This document shows positions 35,684-45,371 of a DNA stretch of 55,214 nucleotides, one piece after another. The notes under the pieces are model-generated. The model searched no databases and had not been told where the DNA came from. It was given only the letters and a program-made list of their open reading frames with translations. A program made the translations under genes and the position numbers. The DNA comes from an uncultured Opitutales bacterium (GTDB lineage Bacteria > Verrucomicrobiota > Verrucomicrobiia > Opitutales > UBA2995), in assembly GCA_938075565.1 (NCBI GenBank), contig CALJGU010000069.1:1-55214 (forward strand), in the 5' to 3' direction. Position 1 is the first letter of the stretch. Every line of letters starts with the position of its first letter.

Positions 35684-36726
35684 GCAGTAAAATAGTCTCG
35701 AATCTTCACGAGATGGTCGGCCACGGCTCCTCCGAGCATTTGCTCGCGTGCAAGGGCAATACCTTCCTTAACAGAACTCGATTTACCAACGACTGAGAAG
35801 GCCACTCCTGCATTGAGCGCCACGGTATCTTCGAGCCCCTTAGGTGCATTACCAGCCAACAATACATCTAACAAATTCCTATTAAATTCCAAGTCGCCTC
35901 CCTTGAGATCCTCTTCCGAGCATGCAGCCAAGCCGAGGTTATCCCAGTTCCAATCGATCGACTGTTCCCAAGAAGCACCGAATCCGGCGCTGACAGGATT
36001 ACCACAGCAGGCGAGCTCATCCATGCCCCGCATTTCATCGAGTACAGTGTGGACAACAACTCCATTCTTCAGACCTAGCGTGTGAAAGGCCTCAGCCATC
36101 GGTTCCACCCAGTCTTTGGAAAATACACCGGTTAATTGATGAGAGGGAGATCCCGGATTAATCATCGGTCCTAGGATATTGAATATGGTTCGCTTACCTT
36201 CCTGAGCTAACTGCTGGCGGACCGGCATGATCTCCTTGAAGGCAGGATGATAATTAGGAGCAAAGAAAAACACAAAGTTCAGGGCCTCCATCGCCTTTCG
36301 AAGCTGCTTAGGATCTGTCAGGAACTGAACGCCAAGGGCTTCAAGCAATTCGGCAGAGCCACATTTTGAAGTGATCGAACGATTGCCGTGCTTAAATACC
36401 TTCACTCCAGCAGAAGCGACAATCAGCGTTACGGCGGTGGAGATATTAAAACTGTGAGATTTGTCCCCACCGGTGCCACAGACATCCACCGCTTCATCAG
36501 CAAAGTCTTCTAAGCGAGGTTTCACAGCCAGACGTCTGAACGCGGAGGCAAAGCCAGCTGTTTCGGCGGGTGTTTCTCCTTTTTCATTCAAGGCGATTAA
36601 GAAGCTTTTTTTCACTTCAGGGGAGATCTCAGCCGAGGCCAGTTCATTAGCAGCTGCTTCGGCTTGGATCAGTTCGAGGGCAATGCCTGATTTAAGATCA
36701 GACAGCGATGTTTCAAGAACGCTCAT
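35680..36726 (-). CDS. trpD: Anthranilate phosphoribosyltransferase
   Basis: This enzyme joins anthranilate and PRPP in tryptophan synthesis. The 348 residues contain DVCGTGGDKSHSFNIST, KHGNRSITSKCGSAE, and FAPNYHPAFKEIMPVRQQL, all family marks. It is the first gene of the minus-strand run and overlaps glmM by 4 bases. No other trp gene is in the window, so the pathway is scattered. Confidence 0.95.
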   Translation of the reverse strand: MSVLETSLSDLKSGIALELIQAEAAANELASAEISPEVKKSFLIALNEKGETPAETAGFASAFRRLAVKPRLEDFADEAVDVCGTGGDKSHSFNISTAVTLIVASAGVKVFKHGNRSITSKCGSAELLEALGVQFLTDPKQLRKAMEALNFVFFFAPNYHPAFKEIMPVRQQLAQEGKRTIFNILGPMINPGSPSHQLTGVFSKDWVEPMAEAFHTLGLKNGVVVHTVLDEMRGMDELACCGNPVSAGFGASWEQSIDWNWDNLGLAACSEEDLKGGDLEFNRNLLDVLLAGNAPKGLEDTVALNAGVAFSVVGKSSSVKEGIALAREQMLGGAVADHLVKIRDYFTA

Positions 36727-36797
36727 AATATCGTGAGGATTGGCAATTTACCCTTGCGGGTCAGATAATCAGAGCCTCAAGCTGCCAAACGGTTTCT

Positions 36798-37841
36798 TTG
36801 AACTCAAGTCCTGCTTTGAAAAATACCACCCAACGATTCTTTTGCTGCCTAATCATTTCCATTTTCGGCCTCCTTTCAGAGGTCAACGGACAAGACACAG
36901 ACCTGGTGGAAGCTCCAGCTCCTCCAGCCGAAGCGATAGAGCTATCGCTATTTGAAACCGTTGTTTTAGGTGTGGTGGAAGGACTCACCGAGTATCTACC
37001 CGTTTCTTCTACCGGGCACTTGATTCTCGCAGCCCAATTCATGGGATTATCCGAAGAGACCATGCTAGTAGATCAACAGGGTTCGGTCGTATTGATGGAA
37101 AAACCCTCACCAGAAAACCCAAGTGGCACGCCGCTGACTCTTAAAGCGGGGATAGATGCCTATGTGATCATCATCCAGTTTGGCGCTATTGCCGCCGTTG
37201 TCCTCCTCTACTGGCAGCGATTGATGGGCATTCTACAAGGAATGATGGGCAAAAACCCAAATGGATTGCGTTTACTGAGAAACCTAATTTTTGCCTTCCT
37301 GCCAGCCGCGGTTATCGGCCTCCTTTTTGAAAGCTTGATCGACCAATATCTTTTTGGGCCTGGACCTGTCATTGCAGCGTTGTTCATTGGCGGAATCGGC
37401 ATTTTAATCGTCGATCGTTGGCACGACAAAAACATCAACGATGAAAAGTCTCCTGAACTCCATGAGCTCTCGATAGCCAACAGCCTGTTTATTGGATTTC
37501 TCCAATGTGTCGCTATGTGGCCAGGGACCAGTCGCTCCATGATGACGATCATCGGTGGATATCTGGTTCGCCTCTCACCCACCAGAGCCGCAGAATTCAG
37601 CTTTTTGCTGGGATTAGTCACCCTGACAGCCGCTTCGGTTTATAAAGGATATAAAGAAGGGCCCCCTATAATAGAAGCCTTCGGTTTGGGTATGCCGCTA
37701 CTGGGTTGCCTGATCGCTGCAATCTCTGCCGCCATAGCCGTAAAATGGATGGTTACCTTCCTGGGAAAGCATGGCTTAGCTCTATTTGGCTACTATAGAA
37801 TCATCATCGCTACGATTCTCGTTTTCGTTTTCTACTTTTAA
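36798..37841 (+). CDS. uppP: Undecaprenyl-diphosphatase (BacA/UppP)
   Basis: This membrane enzyme recycles undecaprenyl pyrophosphate, the carrier for cell-wall and LPS sugars. The 347-residue product contains VVEGLTEYLPVSSTGHLIL and, near the middle, WPGTSRSMMTIIGG, the two catalytic motifs, with about eight membrane segments. It has an extra N-terminal segment resembling a signal sequence (FFCCLIISIFGLLSEVNG) and an insert of about 30 residues after MGLSEE. The frame begins with a TTG because no ATG precedes the first motif. It faces trpD across 71 bases. Confidence 0.92.
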   Translation: MNSSPALKNTTQRFFCCLIISIFGLLSEVNGQDTDLVEAPAPPAEAIELSLFETVVLGVVEGLTEYLPVSSTGHLILAAQFMGLSEETMLVDQQGSVVLMEKPSPENPSGTPLTLKAGIDAYVIIIQFGAIAAVVLLYWQRLMGILQGMMGKNPNGLRLLRNLIFAFLPAAVIGLLFESLIDQYLFGPGPVIAALFIGGIGILIVDRWHDKNINDEKSPELHELSIANSLFIGFLQCVAMWPGTSRSMMTIIGGYLVRLSPTRAAEFSFLLGLVTLTAASVYKGYKEGPPIIEAFGLGMPLLGCLIAAISAAIAVKWMVTFLGKHGLALFGYYRIIIATILVFVFYF

Positions 37842-37868
37842 GAGCTTCGAATAATATCCAAAGCGTAC

Positions 37869-37897
37869 TTGACCCGCAGAAAACCGACCCCTATTTA
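37869..37897 (+). promoter_or_regulatory. Candidate promoter of the rpmF operon
   Basis: TTGACC (37869-37874) and TATTTA (37892-37897) are separated by 17 bases, about 55 bases before the rpmF ATG. The -10 match is only partial. Confidence 0.35.
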
Positions 37898-37952
37898 GAT
37901 GCGTTTCCCAATACTCGAGGAATAGATAAAACACTTCAATTTTTGCAAAAAC

Positions 37953-38132
37953 ATGGCCAATCCAAAACGCAAACAGTCCAAGCAACGTAGCCGTCTACGC
38001 CGCGGTGCTAATCGTTTTAAAGCACCCGAATTGTCAAAGGATTCAACCGATGGCACACTATTTCGCCCACACAGAGTGAATCCTGCCAACGGCATGTATC
38101 GTGGTCGTCAGGTAACGGATATCGACGTATAA
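37953..38132 (+). CDS. rpmF: 50S ribosomal protein L32
   Basis: The 59-residue product MANPKRKQSKQRSRLRRG... is L32, followed by the family's HRVNP motif. It lacks the four Cys of the zinc-binding form, so it is the zinc-independent type. It stands directly before plsX, the classic bacterial order linking ribosome and fatty-acid/phospholipid supply. Confidence 0.95.
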   Translation: MANPKRKQSKQRSRLRRGANRFKAPELSKDSTDGTLFRPHRVNPANGMYRGRQVTDIDV

Positions 38133-38169
38133 TTCAGGAGGCCTGCCACTTCCCTTTTTTAGTTCCGCG

Positions 38170-39234
38170 ATGGCAGACCAACCGAGTGTATCCAAAGCTT
38201 CGGTAGCGGTCGATGTCATGGGCTCAGACATGGGTCCAGGAGAAGTGATTTCTGGGGTTGCGCTTGCAATTAAAAGCCTGAGGCATCTTCCCAAGGATTT
38301 CATCCTGGTCGGCGACGAGGCACGAATCAAAGCCGCCCTCAAAGAGGAGGCGATTGATAATCATCCCCATATTCGGACCTTTCACGCATCAGAGGTCATC
38401 CAAATGGATGAAAAACCTCTCAAGTCTCTCAAGTCCAAGAAGGACTCCTCCATGGTTCGAGCCATTGAGTTGGTAAAAGAAGGACATGCCCAAGTTGTTC
38501 TCAGCTGTGGCAACACAGGTAGCCTCATGGCAGGAGGCACCCTCAAACTTCGAACTATTCCCGGCATTGCCAGGCCTGCTCTTGGAGTAATCATTCCCAA
38601 CCAGACAAAACACTGGGTACTCATTGACGCCGGAGCCAATCCGAGCCCATCCCCAGAGAATATGGTTGGAAACGCCATTTTGGGCAAAAACTACTGCAGA
38701 GTCGCCCTAGGTATCGAAAACCCAAGAGTCGGACTGATTTCAATTGGCACGGAAGAAGGAAAAGGCACGGATTTCATTAATGAATCCAATCAACTTCTGA
38801 AACAGCTGGGGGGATTAATCAACTACCAGGGTCCCATAGAAGGAACCCAACTATTTAATAACACAGTGGACGTTGTGGTTTGCGACGGGTTTGTAGGCAA
38901 CGTGCTATTGAAGGCCTGTGAAGGATTACTCTCCACGCTTTCAGGGTTCCTAAAGCAAGAGCTCACAGCGACCCCGATTCGCAAAGCAGGTGCCTTTATG
39001 AGCCAGGGAGCTTATAAAACCATGAAGGCACAACTAAGCCCGGAACGCTACAGTGGTGCGCCGCTTCTAGGCCTGAATGGCGATGTGCTCAAGGCACACG
39101 GATCCAGTGACCGATTTGCGATTGAAGGAGCACTCACCATTGCCATGCAATTTATCGAGCAGGATATCGATCATCTTATCCGAGATGATGTCACCAAGAG
39201 CGTGGCCCTCCTCAACGAGGCAGCGGAGGCATAA
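38170..39234 (+). CDS. plsX: Phosphate acyltransferase PlsX
   Basis: This enzyme makes acyl-phosphate from acyl-ACP for phospholipid synthesis. The 354-residue protein has VAVDVMGSDMGPGE, SCGNTGSLMAGG, LIDAGANPSP and VVCDGFVGNVLLKACEG. Length is normal. It sits between rpmF and fabH in one operon. Confidence 0.96.
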   Translation: MADQPSVSKASVAVDVMGSDMGPGEVISGVALAIKSLRHLPKDFILVGDEARIKAALKEEAIDNHPHIRTFHASEVIQMDEKPLKSLKSKKDSSMVRAIELVKEGHAQVVLSCGNTGSLMAGGTLKLRTIPGIARPALGVIIPNQTKHWVLIDAGANPSPSPENMVGNAILGKNYCRVALGIENPRVGLISIGTEEGKGTDFINESNQLLKQLGGLINYQGPIEGTQLFNNTVDVVVCDGFVGNVLLKACEGLLSTLSGFLKQELTATPIRKAGAFMSQGAYKTMKAQLSPERYSGAPLLGLNGDVLKAHGSSDRFAIEGALTIAMQFIEQDIDHLIRDDVTKSVALLNEAAEA

Positions 39235-39289
39235 ATAGCCCTCGATTGCTCTAGACAGCCATTCTCTCAATCTATCTAGTTTCCAGCTT

Positions 39290-40288
39290 ATGACTCGATC
39301 AGCACCTGGAGTTTTCATTGCAGGGACCGGATCCTATGCGCCTTCCAGAGTTGTTTCAAACGACGAAATCTCAACGTACGTGGAAACCTCAGATGAGTGG
39401 ATACGTTCACGTACCGGCATTCGGGAACGACGGTTTGCCGAAGAGGGAGAAACGGCCTCCACGATGGGTGCAAAAGCAGCCGAGGTGGCTATGGAATCTG
39501 CAAACGTGCCGGCTTCCGAAATCGACCTGATCATCGTGGCTACTTTGAGCCCCGACATGTTCTTCCCATCCACCGCATCACTCATTCAAACCCAGCTGGG
39601 AATAAACAAAGTAACCAGCTTCGATCTTTCTGCCGCTTGCTCCGGATTTATTTACGGCATTGAGGTGGCATCCAATATGATGAGAAGTGGTGCGTTTCGC
39701 AATGCACTAGTAATCGGCTCTGAAAAAATATCATCCATTCTGGACTGGGAAGATCGAACTACCTGCGTCCTATTTGGAGACGGAGCGGGCGCCGTGGTTC
39801 TGAGTAACACAGATACAGAAAATACCGGAATTATCGACTCCTACACAGGTAACGACGGATCAAAAGCCCAACTCCTTTGCTTGCCTGGAGGCGGCAGTGC
39901 GATTCCACCCAGCCACGACTCACTCGAACAGCGCCAACATTTTCTCAAAATGAATGGCCGGGAGGTTTTTAAAATTGCTGTACGGTGGATGGAACAATCG
40001 GCGCGTATCATGCTCGAAAGACATGGATTGAAACCTGAGGACATCAACCTCATTATTCCACATCAGGCTAATCTACGAATTATCGATGCTCTGGCACGCA
40101 CAACAAAAATCCCAAAAGACAAGTTTTTCGTGAATCTTGACCGCTACGGCAATACCTCCGCTGCTTCAATTCCTATTGCCCTGCATGAAGCCCGGCAAAA
40201 AGGTTGCATTCAATCTGGAGACTATGTCCTATTAGTGGCTTTTGGAGCTGGATTAACTTGGGGCTCAACTCTTATTAAATGGCATTAA
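39290..40288 (+). CDS. fabH: 3-oxoacyl-ACP synthase III
   Basis: FabH starts fatty acid chains from acetyl-CoA and malonyl-ACP. The 332 residues carry the triad: Cys117 in DLSAACSGF, His in IIPHQANLRI and Asn in RYGNTSAAS. It is 55 bases downstream of plsX. Its end reaches a few bases short of the bamD ATG (40291). Confidence 0.96.
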   Translation: MTRSAPGVFIAGTGSYAPSRVVSNDEISTYVETSDEWIRSRTGIRERRFAEEGETASTMGAKAAEVAMESANVPASEIDLIIVATLSPDMFFPSTASLIQTQLGINKVTSFDLSAACSGFIYGIEVASNMMRSGAFRNALVIGSEKISSILDWEDRTTCVLFGDGAGAVVLSNTDTENTGIIDSYTGNDGSKAQLLCLPGGGSAIPPSHDSLEQRQHFLKMNGREVFKIAVRWMEQSARIMLERHGLKPEDINLIIPHQANLRIIDALARTTKIPKDKFFVNLDRYGNTSAASIPIALHEARQKGCIQSGDYVLLVAFGAGLTWGSTLIKWH

Positions 40289-40290
40289 TT

Positions 40291-41376
40291 ATGCGAAAAT
40301 TGATTTGGCTATTTCTAGCAGGGCTACTGGCCCTCTCTCAAGGTTCACTACAAGCCTCCCTCGTGTGGAGTCCAGTGGAGGGATGGGAGTATAAAGGAGA
40401 CATGTCGAGATTGTTCATCGGGGACCCCGAAGAGCATGAGATGATCCGCGACATGATGAATGTTGCACGCGAGGCACAGGAACGCGGGAAACACAAAAAA
40501 GCGATTAAGATGTATCGCCGGGTTTGGGACCGTTACCCAGGAACCATTTTTGCCCCTGAAGCTCTTTATCAGACCGCCTTGGTTGAATATGACCGCAGTT
40601 CTTTCCGTCGTGGTTTCAACGCTTTAACAACCGTTATTCTAGGGTATCCGGATTACGAAAGATACGATGAAGTCGTACGACTTCAGTTCAGTATCGCAAC
40701 GGATCTCTACGATGGGAAACGGGCAAAGTATTTCTGGGGTCTACTACCTGGCTTCAAAGGTTATGACCGTGCCATTGTCATGTATGAGACCATGGTCTCC
40801 AACGCCCCCTTTAGCGACTATGCGCCGATGGCTTTGATGAAGGCGGCAGAACTCCACATCGGCCTTAAGAATGACTTTTACGCGCTCGATTCATTAGACC
40901 GCCTGATCAACAATTACCCTGAAAGCATGTTGGCCGGAGATGCTTACTTGATGCTTGCTCAGACATTTGCACGCCTGGTTGATGGTCCAGAATACGACCA
41001 AGGAGCCACTCGTGAAGCGATCAGTTATTTCGAAGACTTTCTAATCCTCTTTCCACAACACCCAAATGTGAAAGCAGGGGAAGATGGCCTAAGTAGAATG
41101 AAAAGTGTGGAAGCACAAAGCCAGATGGTGAAAGGAGACTTTTACTACTACAAGTGGAAGGACTTCAGGGCCGCCAAAGTATTCTATAATGAGGCAATCA
41201 CCACCGCACCGGAATCTCCAGAGGCTGAAAGAGCCAAGGAAATGATCGAGGTAGTAGATGCAAAGATTAAATCACTGGCTGAGAAAGCAGGAGTCAAGGT
41301 GGATACTCTTGTGCCAACTTCCGATGACGAAGGGGTGAAGGATCCGACTAAATTCGAAGCATTCTATGACAACTAA
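40291..41376 (+). CDS. Outer membrane assembly lipoprotein family protein (BamD-like)
   Basis: BamD is the TPR partner of BamA in outer-membrane protein insertion. The 361-residue product has a signal peptide (LIWLFLAGLLALSQGSLQA) and tandem TPR-like repeats (KAIKMYRRVWDRYPGTIFAPEALYQTAL and similar, in parts). The YainG/F spacing matches BamD. No Cys is found at the signal-peptide end, so it may not be lipidated, and it is longer than the usual 245 residues. The ATG at 40291 is chosen over 40279 for the signal peptide. It is followed by lptE with a 11-base overlap. Confidence 0.82.
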   Translation: MRKLIWLFLAGLLALSQGSLQASLVWSPVEGWEYKGDMSRLFIGDPEEHEMIRDMMNVAREAQERGKHKKAIKMYRRVWDRYPGTIFAPEALYQTALVEYDRSSFRRGFNALTTVILGYPDYERYDEVVRLQFSIATDLYDGKRAKYFWGLLPGFKGYDRAIVMYETMVSNAPFSDYAPMALMKAAELHIGLKNDFYALDSLDRLINNYPESMLAGDAYLMLAQTFARLVDGPEYDQGATREAISYFEDFLILFPQHPNVKAGEDGLSRMKSVEAQSQMVKGDFYYYKWKDFRAAKVFYNEAITTAPESPEAERAKEMIEVVDAKIKSLAEKAGVKVDTLVPTSDDEGVKDPTKFEAFYDN

Positions 41377-41881
41377 GATCCAGCTTTGGATCTTACCCTT
41401 AGTGGCTGCCTGGGGCCTATTCTCACAAAGCTGCACCCACTATCAAGCGGGCGATCGATCGTCCGTCCCGTTCAGTTCCATTCAGATTAATCCGGTTAAA
41501 AACCAAAGCCAGGCTCCTCAAATCACCCAGGTTTTGAATCACGATTTGAGACAGGCATTTCTTCAGAGTGGAAAAGTGATTGTTGAAAGCAGCGGAGCTG
41601 GTGCCCAACTCAATGTGACACTTACTCGTTATGAACGTGAAAACATTGCCACCAATTCCCAAGACACCGGCCTCGCTAGAAAATATGCATTAACTTTGGT
41701 CGCCACCTGCGATCTTACGAATGTGGGAGAGGACTCAGCCTACTTCAGCAATCGAACCGTGAGCACGACGCTGGATATCTTTCTAGATTCCGGACAAACA
41801 AGAGCTGAAACAAACGCCATTCCTCTTTTGAGCAAAAAGTTGGCCGACACCATCGCCAACGAAGTTCTGCAAACTTGGTAA
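41366..41881 (+). CDS. lptE: LPS-assembly lipoprotein LptE-like
   Basis: LptE plugs the LptD barrel that inserts LPS in the outer membrane. The 171-residue product has a lipoprotein signal (LWILPLVAAWGLFSQSCTHY), then the short mixed alpha/beta pattern of the family (SIQINPVKNQSQAPQITQVL, then LRQAFLQSGKV). It overlaps bamD and is followed 4 bases later by rpe. Assignment is by signal, length, pattern and neighbours. Confidence 0.78.
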   Translation: MTTKIQLWILPLVAAWGLFSQSCTHYQAGDRSSVPFSSIQINPVKNQSQAPQITQVLNHDLRQAFLQSGKVIVESSGAGAQLNVTLTRYERENIATNSQDTGLARKYALTLVATCDLTNVGEDSAYFSNRTVSTTLDIFLDSGQTRAETNAIPLLSKKLADTIANEVLQTW

Positions 41882-41885
41882 TTCC

Positions 41886-42536
41886 ATGAATTCACCGCTT
41901 CTTGCCCCCTCCGTACTTGCGAGCGATCACGCCAGACTGGCCGAAGGCGTTGCAACCATTAAGTCCAGCGGACTGGAATGGGCACACATTGATATCATGG
42001 ACGGCCACTTCGTGCCGAATCTCACTTTCGGTCCCGAGATCGTTGCCGCGTTAAGAAAAGATTCCGATCTGTTTTTCGACGTCCATCTGATGCTCGATAA
42101 TCCGCACCTCTACGTGGAGGCCTTCGCAAAGGCTGGAGCCAACTTAATTAGTATTCACGTCGAGCCAGACTACCCAATTGAGGAAACGCTCGATACCATT
42201 CATAGCTTAGGCTGCCAAAACGGCGTTGTCTTCAACCCAGGCACACCGACAGAAGCAGTGGCGCCTTATCTGGATAAAGTTGATCTCGTATTGGCCATGA
42301 CGGTCCAGCCAGGATTTGGAGGCCAATCGTTCCAGACGCCGGTTCTGGAAAAAGTTGCTGAGCTTGTCGAATTACGAGAACAAAAAGGACTATCATTCCG
42401 GATTGAAGTCGATGGCGGTATCGATCCGGATACCCTGCCCCTCTGCAGAGATGCAGGAGTGGATACCTTTGTTGCAGGAACCGCGTTTTTCAAAGCAGAA
42501 GACAAACAAGCGTTGATCGACTTGGCACAAGCGTAG
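41886..42536 (+). CDS. rpe: Ribulose-phosphate 3-epimerase
   Basis: This enzyme interconverts ribulose-5- and xylulose-5-phosphate in the pentose phosphate pathway. The 216-residue TIM barrel has LAPSVLASDHARL, HIDIMDGHFVPNLTFG, FDVHLML, VQPGFGGQSF and EVDGGIDPDT. It follows lptE closely, so it is last in the rpmF operon. Confidence 0.96.
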   Translation: MNSPLLAPSVLASDHARLAEGVATIKSSGLEWAHIDIMDGHFVPNLTFGPEIVAALRKDSDLFFDVHLMLDNPHLYVEAFAKAGANLISIHVEPDYPIEETLDTIHSLGCQNGVVFNPGTPTEAVAPYLDKVDLVLAMTVQPGFGGQSFQTPVLEKVAELVELREQKGLSFRIEVDGGIDPDTLPLCRDAGVDTFVAGTAFFKAEDKQALIDLAQA

Positions 42537-42548
42537 GCCTGCTTCGGA

Positions 42549-44168
42549 CTACTGGTTCGCAAGAGACAGAACTTCTTCATACTGCTCCCTGAAAGTCGCT
42601 CCTAACTTTCTAGCCAAGGCAACTTCTGCTTCAGGATCTCCTGAACCGATCACCGAAGCGTATTCCTCGTGAACGAGATCGTAGCCCAGAATGGAAACAT
42701 CATCGAAAAGCTCGGTCGCCTGCTGAGGAAAATCGTTTTCGACTAAGGCCTTCCAGGCAGCTTTCAATTCCGGGTGAAGATCCAGACACATCACACGAAT
42801 CAGGAATCGAATTTCGCTAAACAGCGGCCCAGTCCACTCTGCGTGATAATAAAAATCGGCCGCACGATCGTAAGGCTGATAATCAGGATCCGACATGTGT
42901 GGTTGAAAGTCAGGAGTATACAGGTCTGGGCGGATAGCCGTTCTTCGCAGCGAGAATCTTTCCGGCGCTCCTTCAACAGAAGGGTCTGCTTTAAAGCTCC
43001 ATAATTTTTGCCCTTCTTGAGACATAACGTATTCAATGAAGGCCTCAGCCAATTCTCGATTTGGAGCCCCTCGTAATAAAGAAATAGGATCAGCTGAGAT
43101 AGTCGTTCCACCAACGGGCGTTACAAAACCAAGTCTCTGTCTATTAGATCTGTTTTCGATACTTTCGACTTGGAATTGCCCATAAAAATCAATGGTCATA
43201 CCGACCGCCGCTTGACCAAGCGATACATCGATAGAGGGCTTCATCGATGAATCCGTAAAGTAGCGCGCGTTTCCTGAAATCCTTTTGATTAGACGCATTC
43301 CCGATGCCCATCCGTTTCTGATGGCCTGTCCCTCAGCCTGCTCAGTAGTCATCCCTTGGGCCTTCAAACGATTAAACTCCAACTGCATTTGCTGTTGGAT
43401 GATCATTTCGAACGCCTGAGTTATAGAACCACTTTTTGTCGGGTCACAAACAGCTACCTCCCCCAACAAACGAGGATCCATCAATTCCCACCAATGCTCC
43501 GGGGGGTTCGAAATCCCCAACCGCTCAAGCGAATCCATGTTATAGATCATCCCATACGAGGATAGCACCGCACCCAGCCATCGACCTTGCTCATCCCAAT
43601 ACTGTTCACCGGAAACCAACATGGGGATACCTTGATCTCCAAACCATTCAGGGCGCTTTTGCAGTAATTGGTTGGCTATCGTATTTCCGATCTGGGCCTG
43701 GCGACCATGATCGTAGGTACCTCCTCCAAAGAACACATCTATTCCAGAGGAAACTTCTGACTCTAAAAACGCTCGTCTTGCTCCTTCTGCTTCCGAGTCA
43801 TCTTCTGGCGAATCATCGAGCGCTAGTCTTCGATTCGAAAAATTGACCAACACCTCGGAACTCCAGGCTCTATTCAGTCCATTGACCCAGTGACTCCGAA
43901 AAGCCGCTGTGTATTCTCCCTGCAAATAACGTGCAATCTCGCTGGTCCCTCCCAAGACACGCCAATCCACATAAACTTCTTTTCCGGTTTTTTCTCGGTA
44001 CCACTCTTGGAATCCGCGACCAAATTCATGGCGAATGGATTCATTGTGCGGTGAGACAATCACAACAGATTCCGCCTGCACGGCATGTACCTGTTTCTCG
44101 TTGCGAAATAAAAACGGTAGCCCGACCACTAAGGCTAGTAAGACGAGAATGGACAGGTTTCTGATCAT
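42549..44168 (-). CDS. ABC transporter solute-binding protein (iron(III)/thiamin-like, long form)
   Basis: The 539-residue product has an N-terminal membrane/signal segment (LSILVLLALVVGLPFLF) and a binding-protein fold (VVIVSPHNESIRHEFGRGF, and VDVFFGGGTYDHGRQAQIG-like region with FFGGGTYDHGRQ). It is much longer than the usual 330-350 residues, as in some planctomycete/verrucomicrobial members. It is 14 bases downstream of the ATPase gene. No permease is adjacent. The ligand is unknown; Fe(III), thiamin or similar are the closest groups. Confidence 0.82.
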   Translation of the reverse strand: MIRNLSILVLLALVVGLPFLFRNEKQVHAVQAESVVIVSPHNESIRHEFGRGFQEWYREKTGKEVYVDWRVLGGTSEIARYLQGEYTAAFRSHWVNGLNRAWSSEVLVNFSNRRLALDDSPEDDSEAEGARRAFLESEVSSGIDVFFGGGTYDHGRQAQIGNTIANQLLQKRPEWFGDQGIPMLVSGEQYWDEQGRWLGAVLSSYGMIYNMDSLERLGISNPPEHWWELMDPRLLGEVAVCDPTKSGSITQAFEMIIQQQMQLEFNRLKAQGMTTEQAEGQAIRNGWASGMRLIKRISGNARYFTDSSMKPSIDVSLGQAAVGMTIDFYGQFQVESIENRSNRQRLGFVTPVGGTTISADPISLLRGAPNRELAEAFIEYVMSQEGQKLWSFKADPSVEGAPERFSLRRTAIRPDLYTPDFQPHMSDPDYQPYDRAADFYYHAEWTGPLFSEIRFLIRVMCLDLHPELKAAWKALVENDFPQQATELFDDVSILGYDLVHEEYASVIGSGDPEAEVALARKLGATFREQYEEVLSLANQ

Positions 44169-44182
44169 TGGATTCTCAGGAT

Positions 44183-45253
44183 CTAGTCCTTTAAGATAAC
44201 GACATCCTCCGCATCAGCCCATAGATAGAGGTCCTGCTCTCTTTGCCCCCACATAAAACGGGGGTTCAACTCGAAGACCTTCAACTCCACGCCGCCACTC
44301 TGAAAATGATATTGGGCTACTTCACCAAAATAGGTCGCATCTCCTACCTTACCCTGGAAGCAATTTTCTTCTGATTGAAAGGTCTCGATCTTCAAGCTTT
44401 CCGGACGAATCACCGCAGTCGCTGTCATACCCGCCTCCAAACTCTTTGATGATTCAGCCAGTGTCCCTATAATAACGCCCAGCTCAGTCTCAATCGAAGC
44501 CATGGCACCCGCAGCATGCAAGACCGTTCCCTTCACAAAGTTCGCTTCGCCAATAAAGTTTGCGACAAACTTGCTTTGAGGTCGGCGGTATACTTCCTGT
44601 GGAGAACCCACTTGTAGGACTTTGCCCTGATCAAGAATCGCAAGTCGATCAGCTACCGAAAGCGCCTCCTTCTGATCATGGGTCACATAAACAGTAGTCA
44701 GTTTGAAATCTTTACAGACTCGGCGAATCTCAAGCCGCATCTCATTTCGCAATTTTGCGTCCAAATTCGATAGAGGTTCATCGAGCAACAAACAGCGTGG
44801 CCGAACAACTAACGCTCGGGCCAATGCGATACGTTGCTGCTGCCCCCCGGATAATTGATTAGGCTTCCGCTCGGCGTATTCCGCCATTCTTACTGCCTCA
44901 AGCGCCTCAGCAGTTCTCAATTTCACTTCATCCTTCGGAAGCTTCTGCTCCTTGAGCCCAAAGGCCACATTCTCATGTACCGTCATGTGCGGCCACAGAG
45001 CATAACTCTGAAACACCATACCGGTATTGCGCTTATGAGGTGGGACCGCATTGACCCTATCAGAGCCAAAAAGAATATCTCCTTTCTCTGGAACATTGAA
45101 TCCAGCAAGACTTCTGAGGAGGGTTGTTTTTCCACAACCACTCGGTCCCAATAAGAAAAACAACTCACCCGGTTCAATCTTAAGATCCACATCGTCCAAT
45201 GCGATGGTTTCACCAAATGACTTCGTTAATTTTGCGACCTCAATAGATATCAT
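44183..45253 (-). CDS. ABC transporter ATP-binding protein (FbpC/PotA type)
   Basis: This is the ATPase of an importer for iron(III), spermidine or related ligands. The 356 residues have Walker A GPSGCGKTT, signature LSGGQQQR, Walker B CLLLDEPLSNLD and switch His YVTHDQKEAL, then a C-terminal TOBE domain (about 245-350). It is the first of two minus-strand genes with the binding protein. The permease must be elsewhere or absent. Confidence 0.92.
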   Translation of the reverse strand: MISIEVAKLTKSFGETIALDDVDLKIEPGELFFLLGPSGCGKTTLLRSLAGFNVPEKGDILFGSDRVNAVPPHKRNTGMVFQSYALWPHMTVHENVAFGLKEQKLPKDEVKLRTAEALEAVRMAEYAERKPNQLSGGQQQRIALARALVVRPRCLLLDEPLSNLDAKLRNEMRLEIRRVCKDFKLTTVYVTHDQKEALSVADRLAILDQGKVLQVGSPQEVYRRPQSKFVANFIGEANFVKGTVLHAAGAMASIETELGVIIGTLAESSKSLEAGMTATAVIRPESLKIETFQSEENCFQGKVGDATYFGEVAQYHFQSGGVELKVFELNPRFMWGQREQDLYLWADAEDVVILKD

Positions 45254-45371
45254 ACTATGGGAAAAACCTTAGGCTAAAGCTTCGCTTGCAACTGAAAAGA
45301 CAAAACTTATTCACAATGCCAAGAGAGTCATTGTCCTGCTCCACTAAAGTTGTCACAACAGCCCTTCTATC

